From assembly GCA_027922465.2 (NCBI GenBank), contig BQMF02000004.1, positions 124,001 through 188,000 of the forward strand: 64,000 bases of DNA. Reading direction: 5' to 3'. This document shows, one piece after another, positions 1 through 12,800 of this stretch. This DNA comes from Turritopsis dohrnii. Taxonomy: Eukaryota > Cnidaria > Hydrozoa > Anthoathecata > Oceaniidae. A program made the position numbers and the translations under genes. Within the stretch, counting starts at the first letter, position 1. The number at the start of each line of letters is the position of its first letter. The notes under the pieces are model-generated. The model had not been told where the DNA came from and did no database searches. It worked only from the letters and a program-made list of their open reading frames with translations.

Positions 1-243
1 AATGAATATTAATATCGTTATGTTGCTTAGCAACATCCATCAGCTTCCTGAAAACCAAAATAAAACACCAAAAACACAGCTAGGAACTATCACAAAAATT
101 GACAATAACACAAATACGTAACAAATACATAACGACGTCATGGAAACAAATTGTAGACAATTCTTTTTCTTTTTTTTATTTAGCTGGCTTGGTTTTGAAG
201 ATGTTTATGTTTAGTAACTAAGAAAGTTAGTGGGAGCGTTTGA

Positions 244-324
244 GCATATCTGTAATGAATAGTATCGAACACGGGTCGCAGTGGCCGCACTCTCGAAAGT
301 ATTAACCACTACACCATCGCTGCA
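244..324 (-). repeat. tRNA-derived SINE head or tRNA pseudogene
   Basis: On the minus strand this stretch has a good RNA polymerase III A box (TGGTGTAGTGG followed by TTA). About 35 bases later comes a weaker B-box-like GTTCGATAC. The first seven bases (GCAGCGA) find no complementary 3' acceptor strand, and the T stem does not pair well, so an intact tRNA is unlikely. The usual explanation for such a remnant is the head of a tRNA-derived SINE. No poly(A) or simple-repeat tail was found to fix the element's end. Confidence 0.35.
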
Positions 325-586
325 CAATATGATGAAGTGAGGATGATGAGAAATACATTAGCTTCATAATTATAACAAGTTTTGACAGCATATTTGTTGG
401 TACAAATACTGTGAAAAAAAAATTAAAAATGGCAAAAAAAATGTCATTGCTCTTGCATAAGAAGGCAGCAGAATCTGGTTGCTTGGGCAGAACAGGGTTA
501 CAAACAGAAATTTTTAATTTTTAGTTTTTAATAAAAATATTCACTCACAATATAAATTAAATTTCTAAAGATAATATACGCATATA

Positions 587-1193
587 CTAGCCGCTCGATA
601 AGTGAAACTTTCAATGGACCCAAAAAATTGGTTGCACTCAGCGGATGTTCCACTTTTCCAAAGTTTTTTTTACAAAAAATTGATTTCGACAAGACAACGC
701 AGTTGTAGTTCGTTTGTTTTAAGTGACTTGTCTGTTCTTTTTCGACCAACCTGGATACATTCACGATCGATAAACATATTCCATCTTCTTCTACAAATAG
801 GCTGAAGTTTGAGGAATGTACAAAAGTTCCAGTTTAACTTTAAGCCTGGTTCAGACCTCGCGACAAGAATAACATATCCCTGCTCGCAATTACGACGATT
901 ACGACGACTAAAATTCAGTGTAATCGTCAAAATCGTCGTAAATCGTCGATGAAATATCAAAAATTACTGATATGTTGCTTACTAGCTTAATGAAATACTT
1001 GAGAGTGTTCACACCTGGCCATTGGCGATTGCAAGGAATAATTTTTAATTGCCAGGTCTGAACCAGGCTTTAAGTGGGTGGAATTTGGTTCGAGGGACCC
1101 CAGGAAAATGGTTCATCTTAGCGAATGCTCCACTTATCATCCGGGGTTCCACTTATCTGCGGGGTTTCACATATCGAGCGCGGCGCCACCTGT
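587..1193. mobile_element. pogo/Tigger-like MITE carrying a second MITE
   Basis: The left end reads CGCTCGATAAGTGAAAC (from about 592) and the right end GTTTCACATATCGAGCG (to 1180), so the ends are inverted copies. The right terminus continues outward to CACCTG followed by TA, matching the CAGGTG...TA style of pogo/Tigger ends. The left terminus is degraded. Further internal blocks, such as the TGTTCCACTT/TGCTCCACTT segments, also recur between the two arms. No transposase is encoded. A separate MITE at 844-1068 interrupts the element, so this copy is the older one. Confidence 0.55.
844..1068. mobile_element. 225-bp MITE with TTTAA target duplication
   Basis: The termini are inverted repeats beginning GCCTGGTTCAGACCT on the left; the right end is its complement, AGGTCTGAACCAGGC. 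They are flanked by identical TTTAA direct repeats at 839-843 and 1069-1073, which fit a TTAA- or TWA-type target duplication. The interior holds inverted ATCGTCGTAA-type words. It is non-coding and is inserted inside the pogo-like MITE at 587-1193. The superfamily is not certain. Confidence 0.65.
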
Positions 1194-4100
1194 AATTTAT
1201 TAAAGCATAAGCTTTTTTGACGGCATCACTCAGTGCTATATTATAAAAACCTTATTTCTGTGTGAGCCGAAATACTTTTGCTAATGAAATCATATGAAAT
1301 TAGATATGTTTTTTATTTAGGAATTTATTTGTGTCTATTGTTATTTCTCCTGATTTTTGTTTTCCTCCAATTAAATTTTCAATATCGAATCAATAAAATA
1401 CAAACATCTTAATCTAACTATAATGGTAGAGAAGTTGCTGTGTAAGGATGAGATTTTACGATAAGATTGTCCCTAGCTGGGCTTTTACCACGCACATTAT
1501 TTAACTTTTGTTGTGATTTTCTTTAATTCTATTCAACAGCTTCTTCGATTGATTTTTTTATTAACATTCAGTTGACATTGATATGATGTAAGCATTCCAA
1601 ATGAAAGAACTCAACAGTGACTCGTCTTTATAATTATATCAAAGAATTCACTTTTGAGATTTCATTACTAGCCAAAACGTTTATTATAATTATTATATTA
1701 TATTATTGTTTCCGTAAGCAAGAATTTGAAAGATATTGGACTTTATTTTTTAGATATATATGCATATATATTATCAGAAAATGTTAAAAGTATAATCTTG
1801 AATGAAAAGATATGTAATGTATATATATAGTTATCATATCACATATCTACACCAGCTTCAATGCTCTGACGTTTTTCAAATCTTCTTGACTAAAAAATCA
1901 TAAAAATAGATTGCTCAGTGCCAGCTACATGCATGTAACATATATATATAGGTGCATGCTACCAATATATACTTAGCTTGCGTGATGATACATGATTTTT
2001 TTAACTTGATATATCATTATAATCTCTTCGTAACACTAACAAAGAAAACCATGACAATAAATCCAAACAAATATTCTAGCTGTCTGTTAAAAAATATTTG
2101 CATTCACTTATATAAAGCTGATTTTATAACAGTCAGGGAAAACAGCTAAACACAGGATCCTGTAAATGCGGTGTGGCAGCATCCATTGCAACCTCATGAT
2201 GTGAACGAACCTTGTAAATATGACATCCCTGATTGAACTATTAATCGAATCACTTTTATTTTCATTTTTCAGCAGCCAGGTACTATAATGGAGTACGAAG
2301 AAAAGAAATATGATAACAAACACGTGCTGAAAACAGTCAACGATCAAATTAGATTGGCTAATCTGACATGTGGGCCAGATAAATATTTTCTGAATATCGC
2401 TAATCCTTAAAGAAAATCGGGTCGAAAACGGTTTACCAGGAACAAAACTAAGAAACATTGGATATATACCGCAATTGCGGTATAGTTCCCGTATTTACGG
2501 GAACCCCGCATTTAGCTGTTTACCCTGACTGTATAAGATCACTTAAGGGCATTTTGAAAGTAAAAATAAAATTAAAAGTATACAAAAATACTAAGCTCGT
2601 TTTTTAATTTTTTTTAATTTAATTTAATTTAATTTCTAAATTCTACGTTGTATATTTAAAATATGTACATATTCACTGCGTTCTGGTTCTTATAAAAAGG
2701 TATGACTAAAATCTTTATAGTTATTGTGCTTGCAATTAAGAAGTCTGTTGATGATATTATACAGTACTCTACATTTGCATATTGTAAAAGTGATGCTATC
2801 AGCGTACGTAGTTTTGTATTACTTTTGTGTAGTACACTATTGTATCGTAAAAGTTATAAAATGCTATGAAATAGAGTATGAAACCACATCTTATGGCTTT
2901 AAAAAAACTATGAGCGTAATAGAACGGCTAACAGCTAGCCTTTGTTGAATCATAGTTTATTTTATTAAGACTATTAAAAAAATTAAATAAATGCTGTCTG
3001 TTATAAAAAAAATTGATGCCAAACTAATCCTAATTACTTTGTATATTCTACGTTGTGAAATTCTGAGAGTGTGAACTTATGGAATTAAGGAGTTAACAAG
3101 TTAAGGAGTTAATAAACTTATGAAATAAAGGAGTGGGTTGTATATGTATCTTTTCTTTTGACAGAAATGGATTGCTCTTTGATCGTCCTCAATTTCTCAC
3201 GAATCAGTAAAGAGTAATCTGCTACTTAGACAGTACACTTTTCACTTTCAAAAATGTCTGTGGACTTTGTAACCAAGATCAGTGAATATATTTATGGGAA
3301 TTTGTTTCCAAGTAACCCACATCCTGCTAATATAAGGTGTATATTTATAATGTAATATATTAGAATATGTTTTTGATTATCTTTCTGAATGCTTTATTAC
3401 AAAATTTGCTTTTTATTATTAATATTTCTTATTCGTTATTAATAAATCATTTTTGTAAAGGTTTATAACAGAAGAAGTTCAATTTCTATATGATGATAAA
3501 CATTTTCATGAAATGAGCTTGTTGATTAAAAATGAAAACAAGAGTTTCGACATACCCATGTAAATTTATTTGACAAGCTTTCGGAGGCTACTTGAACTCC
3601 ATGATCACATCTACAATATGATAAACATTCATTAAGCTAGCAGGAAATAACGAAAATGACATTAACTTGGAATAACCATTCAATTAAATTCAGTGATCCG
3701 TTTTATTAAAGAAGTGAAGCAACACTGTTATTACGTTACAACTTAAAAGAGATAGCTTACAAAAGTGATATTTTATTTTTGATAGTCGTGAGACTGACAG
3801 GTTGTTTTTCAGTAAAACTGTACACATTCTTTTACCCATTTACGAAATGAAAAAAAAAGATCAATTGAAGAACAACAGAAATTGTCGTTGGCAACCAAAA
3901 CGGTTTAAAATCAAGAAGTACTAAAATGACGAAATATATTCTTAAAAGTTTTTTATATGGTTTTGAAAGATTTGCCTTTAGATAAGTAAGTTAGGATTTC
4001 TTTGTGTACTCATCAAAAATTAATATATGCTATAACATCTCTTTATATTTATACATTTCCACATGAAGAAACAAAATTTTGATTGCTTGAAAACTTCTAG

Positions 4101-5167
4101 TGGTGTTAAAGAATTCCATAAAAAAAATGATGAAAGATCTTTTTTATTCTTTATGTTATTTAGCTTCTTCTGTTGCTAAGTGATTACTTGAAGTTTGAGT
4201 TTTAGTAGTATATATTAAAAATTTTATTGGTTTTGGAGCTAAAAATGTATAATAGAGAAATTATAAATCTTATCAGATGTTTAAGGAGAAAGTTATTATG
4301 TTATTACATATATATGAATGAATTGATGTGCACGGAGTCTGATTTGTTTTTACAATCAAATTTGAATATTTCAAATGAATTCACAAATCTATTCAGAGAT
4401 TATTGGTAAGCCAATGAAGAAAATAGTTGATATATTATAGAAGAAATTTGAAATAATTGAATTAGGCCAATTCAATATACACTAACTGCTTATGATAACA
4501 CACTCACAGGGATGATTTTACAAAAGGACCAATTATATACAGGATTGGCTTTATGATATAGCTGATAAGTAATTTTTTTTAATCTCAAGTAAACCAGTCT
4601 ACGATGAAGTGTTGGTAGGTTTTTACCACAAAACTGAAATCACTGTTGTTGGTAAATGATAATTTTTTTTATCATGAATGTTAGAATGTTAGTAATTTAA
4701 AGTTCTCTACTATTGTTCTCTTGTTTTGATAAATGTTATTAATATAATTTTATATTGTGATGTCCAAAATGTCTCAGTTCATGAACCTGAGATAGCGCAG
4801 AGGTAACGTCAAAAGTCATGAAATATCAAATTATCTGATTCAGCCCACTATCAGGGATGATACTTGGTATTGGCAGATACATAGTTACCATAGTTACCAT
4901 AGTTGCCATAGTTATAAGTTATCATTTGGAAACCATGTTTCTTTTCTTTCTACGATATTTTTCTGCGGGAATTGAATTGAAAAATGTTTCAAAGGATAGG
5001 AATAGTAAGAATTCATAAACAAATATATATATCCCAAGATGCAGTGAATATCATTACTACCACTGTTATAAACTCAGATGATTTTTATGCAGGCATTAGT
5101 TAGGGTTAGAGATCTTAAATTATGATGGTTGTTGGTTGTGTTAGACAAGTGGTAGACTGGTTATATG

Positions 5168-5233
5168 TTTATACCAGGTTTGACTGTATTTATACCAGGT
5201 TTGACTGTATTTATTCCAGGTTTGACTGTATTA
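5168..5233. repeat. 22-bp direct repeat, three copies
   Basis: Three consecutive copies of TTTATACCAGGTTTGACTGT plus two more bases occur, the third with one substitution (TTTATTCC). It is a simple minisatellite in non-coding DNA. Confidence 0.7.
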
Positions 5234-6833
5234 TAACTTGAAGTTCCTTATACTGATGATGAATGTCAGGTAGAATGCCCGAAGTTTGTTTAAAAAGTTT
5301 ACGAAGCTGCTTAAACTCACTATTATTATTTTCTTATGTGGTTTGAATATCAACGGATGTTACCATTAGAATTACTAGCAAATATGATCTAGTGATCCTT
5401 TGGTGTGATCCAGCCTTTATTGTACAAAGGAAGGAAATTATTCAGTTATGATCCTTTCAGTAATTCTCCACATTTCACAAACATCATTTAATTATACTCT
5501 TCAAGATTAATCAAGGTGTCTGCTTTATAATTTGTTATATAATTTGCTATTCATTGTTCGGAAAACACATTTTATCTTTTTTGTTTCCACAATTAAAATA
5601 TCTTTCTGACGATATGCGAATATGATCTTTCCAACTAACAAGCTCACGTTAAGGTTCTGTTGATAAGGTATGTGAATCTAACAAATTCTATGAAAATGTT
5701 TTTAGCTAATTAATTATGTTTGTTAAAAGTTTTGTTGATGATGTCGTTACATGAAATTGTGAACGAGCCAATGAAGGACAAGCGTAAAGGTGGGCTTTTT
5801 TGTTTTTGTTTTTGTTTTGCTTTACTTCTGGAAGCATGCATACTCAACTGTTAAAATCAACCTTCTCATGTGAAGAAAGAACTTCAGAAGACCAATTAGT
5901 CCTCTCTAGAAATCTGACTAATCGAGTTAAGTGATAATATAATGTGAGTAAACGTTTGTAACAAGTCTATTAGCCATTGCTTAAAGCTTTTTGATTCTTA
6001 AGTCTTCAAGAAAAAGAAACGATTAGTCAAATAGTTTTCTAGGAAAAAAACTAATCTTTGAAGCTATTGAAGTCTGAAGTATTGGAAAATGCTGGACTAC
6101 TTTATAATGCAGAGTGTGAGCCTTTTTCTCAATATTGCCTCTATAAACAGGATTTGTGATTTGTTTATAAAAGAACATTGTTAGTTGCCCATACCTCATG
6201 AAAAGATCATGAAACAAAATTTGCAGTATATATTAAAAAGCAAATGTTTCTCTTAAAAACAAAAGATAGATATACTCACTTTAAACAGTACAGGTACAAT
6301 TGGTAACAATGCTGTTATGTTTCCAAGAAGATTTTTTTATTTTTGTGTGAAAGTTTTCGTGGAACATGAATTATTTATGATTTGAGTTCATATCAATTGG
6401 ATCTTTTGTCTGGAAGAAAAAGAATATGTTTTTCAAGTAGGAATACAATAGAAAACTAAGCAAATAAAAAAACTTAGTTATTATGATGATGTTTTTTTGC
6501 TGTGTATATTCATGGGTTTAGAGAAAGTCTTCTTCAAATTTACCAACAGTGTAGATAAATTTTTTTGTTTGTTTTTCATCTATCTTGAATTATTTGTGTG
6601 TGTTTGAAAAAAATGTTTGAAATGGTTTTTTCGGAATGTTTGGAGAGCAAAACAACATTCTTCACTTTTGTTTGTTTTGTATTTGATAGCGTAATGTCTG
6701 TACTATCTGCTGACCCCAGTACAGAGGTTTTACTTGTGCTAAAACCTTTATTTCTGACTAACGATGAACCGTTATTCCCATAAACACTGAATGCTAATGA
6801 ATTTACTTGATGAATTAATGTCTGTTCAACAAA

Positions 6834-9800
6834 ATGAGCAAAGCATCATGGGTACAGATACGTTTTTTAGGATTGTTTCCTAGTCTAAAGAAGAAATCAA
6901 AATCTCTTGATAACATTCATCAATATACCAAAACATCGCCACGTCAATCGCCACGCCCATCACTAAAAAACGACGGTACATTGGACGGTCAAACTAGGTT
7001 GAAAGGTTGGTCATTATCTCCATGGGAACAGGAAAATCCCTTTCTGGAATAGAATATTATTAAACAATCGTTTTTGTTTTTCCAGGCATCAAGAAGAAGT
7101 TGCAAGTATTCTCATTAAGTAAAAGTAATTCAAATCTTTTGGATCAGGTAAGAAAAACAAAAAGTGCTTTTACAAAAACCACATTGTTGTTTTTTTAACT
7201 GTTTTAATCTTTGATTTGATAGTCATCCGCTTTAAGTAGTGGTTGCTGCCAGGATATTTTTTTTTCTTGCTGTTTATAAATCTTTTTATAATTATATAAA
7301 TATTTTATAATTATACTCCAAAAATTTCAATAATTTTATGTTGTAAACATTCACCATGATAAAAATGGTAAAATTAAAAGATAAAACAACATAGCAAAAG
7401 CTTTTTCGGAAGTCTTTCCATCATTGGCGTTATTTACATATTCAATAATTTTAAAATTTCAATTAACTTTCATCTTTTTTGTTCATCTCAATCAGTTTCA
7501 TTTTAATTTTTTATACAATGATTAGAACACAGCACGAAAACAACATTAAGTTTCTTAGTGAACACTCTCCTATAAATGTGTTTCTTCAAATATAATATTG
7601 TGGTGTCAGTTACCAAGGAGGATTGTTTTGATATGAAAGACTCGAACATTTATCAACTACATGGAAACTACAAACATTCAGTTTATTATATCTAAACATC
7701 AATCATTAATGATGCTTGCGATCATTGTGTATTGTGGTTAATACAACCTACTTGAATATGTACAATCCTTTATCCATCTTCACTGTCCTTTTCTTTCCTG
7801 TGGCTCATAGAGTGTTTTTGTTTTTGTTACATGAGGTAACAACCATGTTAAAATCATGCAGGAACAGGAATTGACAAGGTAAATAGTTTTGTTATGCATT
7901 AATAATGCTGTCAATGTTTTTATAAACTTTGCAATCGAAAGTCGACCACAATTGTTTGAAGTGAAAGTGATGTCGTCTTTTTCATGGTGTCATTTGGTTT
8001 TTAAATAATTTGAAAACGTTTTGTTTCGTCAGTGATTGGAAATTCTAATGTTATTCCATCTGTTATGTTTGCATAAGAATTTTAAATGGCTGTATGCATG
8101 AACTGTTGAATAATCAAAATATTGACACTGTTAAACTTTCATTATTTACAAAACAGTATACAAACAAATAGCACACATTTTTATTTCATCAAGTTTCGTC
8201 CACAATCCTAGTCTTGTTTTTAAATCAGCAGTCACTAGACTTCTTTAATAAACATGCATATTAAACCAAGGAGTAAGTCCTTCAATACGGTTTCCACAAC
8301 CAGCAAGGTAAAACTCATTTTGTTTCGTGCATGTTGGTTTCATTTCGTATCTAAATATTGATTTGTTTTAGAATGGTGCGTATCCAGATGCCAAAAAACT
8401 TCATTCGGCATATTCAGGTAGCAATCTCGTCGATGGAAAAAGCCCAAAAGATATGAGAAAAATAAGGTATGAAATCAGTTTGGTGTAGACAGGGTCTTGA
8501 AGGAGTTTATGTTTGTTTACAGAACATCAGACAGGAGTTTGTTATTATCAATGTCCTGTAACGTTAGACCTGTAACGCCACATCCTGTATTCCCTAAATC
8601 TGCACAGGTGTTATATCAGCTTGATGGCATGCATGAGAACTAGGCTAGTTAACTGAACTGAACTCAGGCTAGTTATGTCCAGTAAGGCGACATGTTGTTC
8701 TCAACAGAACCTTTCTTCTGTTCAAACACATGAATTTCTATATCCTGTCACCTTTTCACGGTCAAACCTGCTTGACTTCTTTATCAGGAACTTGAAAAAA
8801 ACTGTTGCTATGGTAATAAGGATATTGCTTTCTAAACAAAACAGAAGTAAAGTACATAGAAACCATGTGGTCATTTTTTGATCTACTGCGCATGCGCTAA
8901 CTTGTCCCTAGTTCCCATGTGAAAGATGACATGAGGAAGAAAAGCCGGTTGAACGACAATTTTACGCTGACCGCTGACGTCACAGGGAATCAACAATCGA
9001 AAGCTATTCATTCACCGCCCGACACAGTTGACGCCTCACGACTGCGCAGTTCGACAGATTCGGCAGATCATTTTGTTGTCGTCGACACAGTTGGATATGA
9101 CGATTCAGTAAGCTCATTAATGTCGAATGTTATGTTTTTATTGTCGCCAATTACGTCGATTTAGAGTTAGCCTCGTTTCAATGCCAGAAAATTGTCTTTT
9201 TTTAACTTATTTATCTAAACTCAGTCAGTCAGTCAGTTGATTTGTGCGAAACCTGTGTAAGCACTGGTAACCAAGGTGGCATAGCTCCCAGACTGCGACT
9301 CGTTCTTCCCCTTTGTAAACTTTGTAAAAAGTGAAAAAATTTCACAATTTTTGAATGGTGTTTCGGGTCCATGTCCCTAAATATTTTTGGACCAAATCTC
9401 AACGCTATCACAAATGCTGCAGACCTAAGAAAGTGTCAAGATACTTCCGCTTGTGTCAAGATACTTCCGCTTGTGTTTAGGTTATGTCAACACTCCTTCT
9501 TCCATGTAAGCCTATAACGATTTATATGTGTACTTACATACAGCAACAGCATTGTAGCACACTCTCGTGTACCATTCTGCGTTAAACAGACGAATAAAGA
9601 ATTTAGTAAAAACATATAATAGGAAAAACATGGCTGAAGTAATCGTTAAATGACGCGATGTTTCTGTTTTAGTACGAAGAGCCATATGATGAAACCGATT
9701 TCATTGGTCCAGCTGAGGTAGAAGTATTTTCTTTGCTGGGCTAGTAGCAGCTGCTCTGTCTTCATTTAGTATTCACTGAAAGTTGGTTTCATTAAGATAC

Positions 9801-12800
9801 GATGAACTGATAACACACATTTTTTATTTCATGTTTCGAATGTAACATTTAGTTGACTTCACAAGAAATCGAACGCTTGCAGAAAAAAATCGACAAAACG
9901 CGCGAAGAGCTGATCCGTATGCAAGCTACTAAAGATGGTAGGTTCGCAACGTTTTTGATTGGTTGATGAACAATACTTTTTGTTATCAGTATGCAAGTTT
10001 GTTAGGAAATCTCGAAATGTATGGTAAAGGCGAAAGCAATACCCTTTAGACTTTCTTTGTGGACAAAATTTTTTCAAAATGAACTTAACACTGCTAGAAA
10101 TCTGATTGATTGCAAAGTTACGAAGTTGAGTTTAATTACCAAATATGAAAATTAAATACCAAATATGAAGTTAAGACGTTTCGTTTTTCTCAAAATTTTT
10201 TTCGACCACCTTCCAGTGACCAGTACAATGTTACGATGTGTTACGATGTTTGCGATATGTTACAATGTTTTGCGATGTGTTACAAGCGATATATGACTTA
10301 ATGTAAACTGATTGTTAAAGCTTATCCATTATCCATTAGCACTGTTTTTAGCTTGGGTCACGATGCAACCTCATTTTCATGATTGATTCTAAAAAATTAA
10401 TTTTTAGCGATTAAGTGTTGAAAACGAGGCTGGATTGAATAAAGAATTAAAGCAATGTGCAGTGTGCAAACTTGCTGAAAAATCACTGCCAAGGAGTAGA
10501 ATTATACACACCATTTATTGAAAAATGCTCTTCATCGCAGTGACTTTTTGACAGTTTTTCTCATTGAGACACACATGAACATGATTGAAACATTAAAAAC
10601 GTTTTGACCGTTTGAAAGTTTCTTTTCTAAATTTTTTGTCGAAAAAAAAAACTTTTGAAACCTTCTGTTGTTTGTTTTGGTTTTTAAATTTTTTCACCTG
10701 TTGAAAATAACCAGTGGTTGATATTCTTCAGTAAGGTCCTCGTCACACACGGTTGTAAAAAAACACGAAACCTTTCCCACCTTTTTCTTAACGACAAACA
10801 TCGGTACAGTGTAGACAGAGCTTTGCGGATTGTCTACGTTAAAAAAATGTCTTTGGTTTCCGAACGAGAAACTTTTGTCCTGATCTGAAACAATAGCTTA
10901 ATTTCCAGTTTACAAAATCCGAAAGTTCATTTATGTATTCATAGCTGTTATTTTTGAAATATTAGTATGAAAGATAAACCTGGTGACGTATTCAGGTTGA
11001 TACTCATAATGTGAGCATTGTATCTGTAGACACCAAGTGCAACAATCGTTCTAAATTATCAATTACAGTATGTTTTTCTGCTCATTAGAAAACGTTAAGG
11101 AGTACTTAAAAACTGCTGACATCAGCGAAAGTGCTTCGAACTTAAAGTAAGCTTTCAGTTCCATGAAAAAATTATTTTTTGGAAATTTCCTTTTTCACAT
11201 TCGATATGTTTTTGTAAAAAAAATTTTTTTTTGATTCAGGACAAAAATGAATTTTGAGAAGAGCAACCAGAAGACGAACTCCAGCATACAAATCCTGCAG
11301 AAAAAATTGGAGAAATATCAGCAACAGTTAAAAGTATGTTAACGCCCTTCTATTTCATCGCGACGGGCGTGCTGTTCGACTACTTGACCCACATAAACCA
11401 TAGAATGCTTCCCCCCGTGTCTTGTGAGTTGAACGACGAAAAAGTAACTGTTACGCCTTGTCACTTACCACATGGGGTGGTACAAATACGCCCTTTGGAA
11501 CACCGCCCAATCATTTTTCTCTGTTATTTTGTCCATATAGGAACTGGAGGAGCGAGGCATTCACGGACCGCGAAAAATAATTCGGTAAAATATATATTCA
11601 GATAATGGATTGGACATTGCAAAAGAAATTCTTTTCTGACGTCACATTTCGTTTTTAGTGTGGTTCAGGACTCGGTGCGTTCCGGAGCATCCAGTCTGAG
11701 CGGGTAAACTCTTTTTGTTTTTTGTTTACACTATAGGCTTTGCAGTTTTGGTTTTGGTTAAGTGAGGCCAGTTAGTCCTCCTTTCCTTGATTCATTTTTT
11801 CAAGTCACAATCTCAATTTTTTCTCCATTTGAAAATCGTTACTATGACAACCTGCACAACTCTTCTTATAGGCGCACTAAATCTTCCCTGAAAACAATAG
11901 GATATTGTTTGCTACTATGTTACCTATCAAACTGTAATGTTACCTATATCAAACTGTAATGTTACCTATCAAACCGTAATGTTACCTATCAAACCGTAAT
12001 GTTACCTATCAAACCGTAATGTTACCTATCAAACCATAATGTTACCTATCAAACCGTAATGTTACCTATCAAACCGTAATGTTACCTATCAAACCGTAAT
12101 GTTACCTATCAAACCGTAATGTTACCTATCAAACCGTAATGTTACCTATCAAACCGTAATGTTACCTATCAAACCGTAATGTTACCTATCAAATTGACTT
12201 ATTTTGGTGGGGACGTGAGATCTAACAATATATCCCATCTTTTTAAATAAACAACCAAGGTCAGACTTTAGTAGTAATGTTGCTTAAAAAATGATCATTT
12301 TTTAACAGTAATGTTGCTTAATTTGTTGCTAAGCATTAATTGAAAAAATTTCCAGTCTTGAAAACCTTAGTGTATGTTCATATATCTAGGTACAAAATTT
12401 CATAAGATAGAACATAGTATTAAAATCTTACAACTTAGTGTAACAATTTTAAGGAATGTGTTGTAGCTATGTTAGTGCTGTATCATGACAAAAGTTCATG
12501 GTGCTAATTTATCTAAGATTCTTCTAGTGCTTAACTTTTTGAGAAAATTTTGCTAGCGTTGCTTATAAAAAAAAAACGTGTACTCGTCTAATTTTTTCTT
12601 TAACACAGCAGGGGGTACTGATGCAGTTTTTCACTTTCCGCGCTATCGGTTAGGAATTCTTCTTATCTATGATATCATGATACTTTTATCGTATCTAATC
12701 GTATGTAATCGTATCTATGTAAGTTTTGATGACGTCAACCAGTTGCGTTTATTACATGTTTCAAAAACTGTTTTGGAGTGTGTCGAACATAATCGTTTCA

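Larger units (their letters stand above)
1..6833. other. Intergenic region, no gene recognised
   Basis: I see no coding exon with recognisable protein similarity in these 6.8 kb. The longest open frames are short, AT-rich and lack codon-like structure. The stretch holds a tRNA-like SINE remnant near 244-324, two nested MITEs at about 587-1193, a 22-bp triplicate near 5168, and a short GTTACCATA reiteration near 4889. The TMCC promoter presumably lies in the last part, but no core promoter element stands out. Confidence 0.6.

Noticed and set aside
4785..4865. A-box-like GATAGCGCAGAGGTAACG suggesting a tRNA or SINE
   Set aside because: No matching B box or acceptor stem follows; GATTCAGCCC is too far from consensus.
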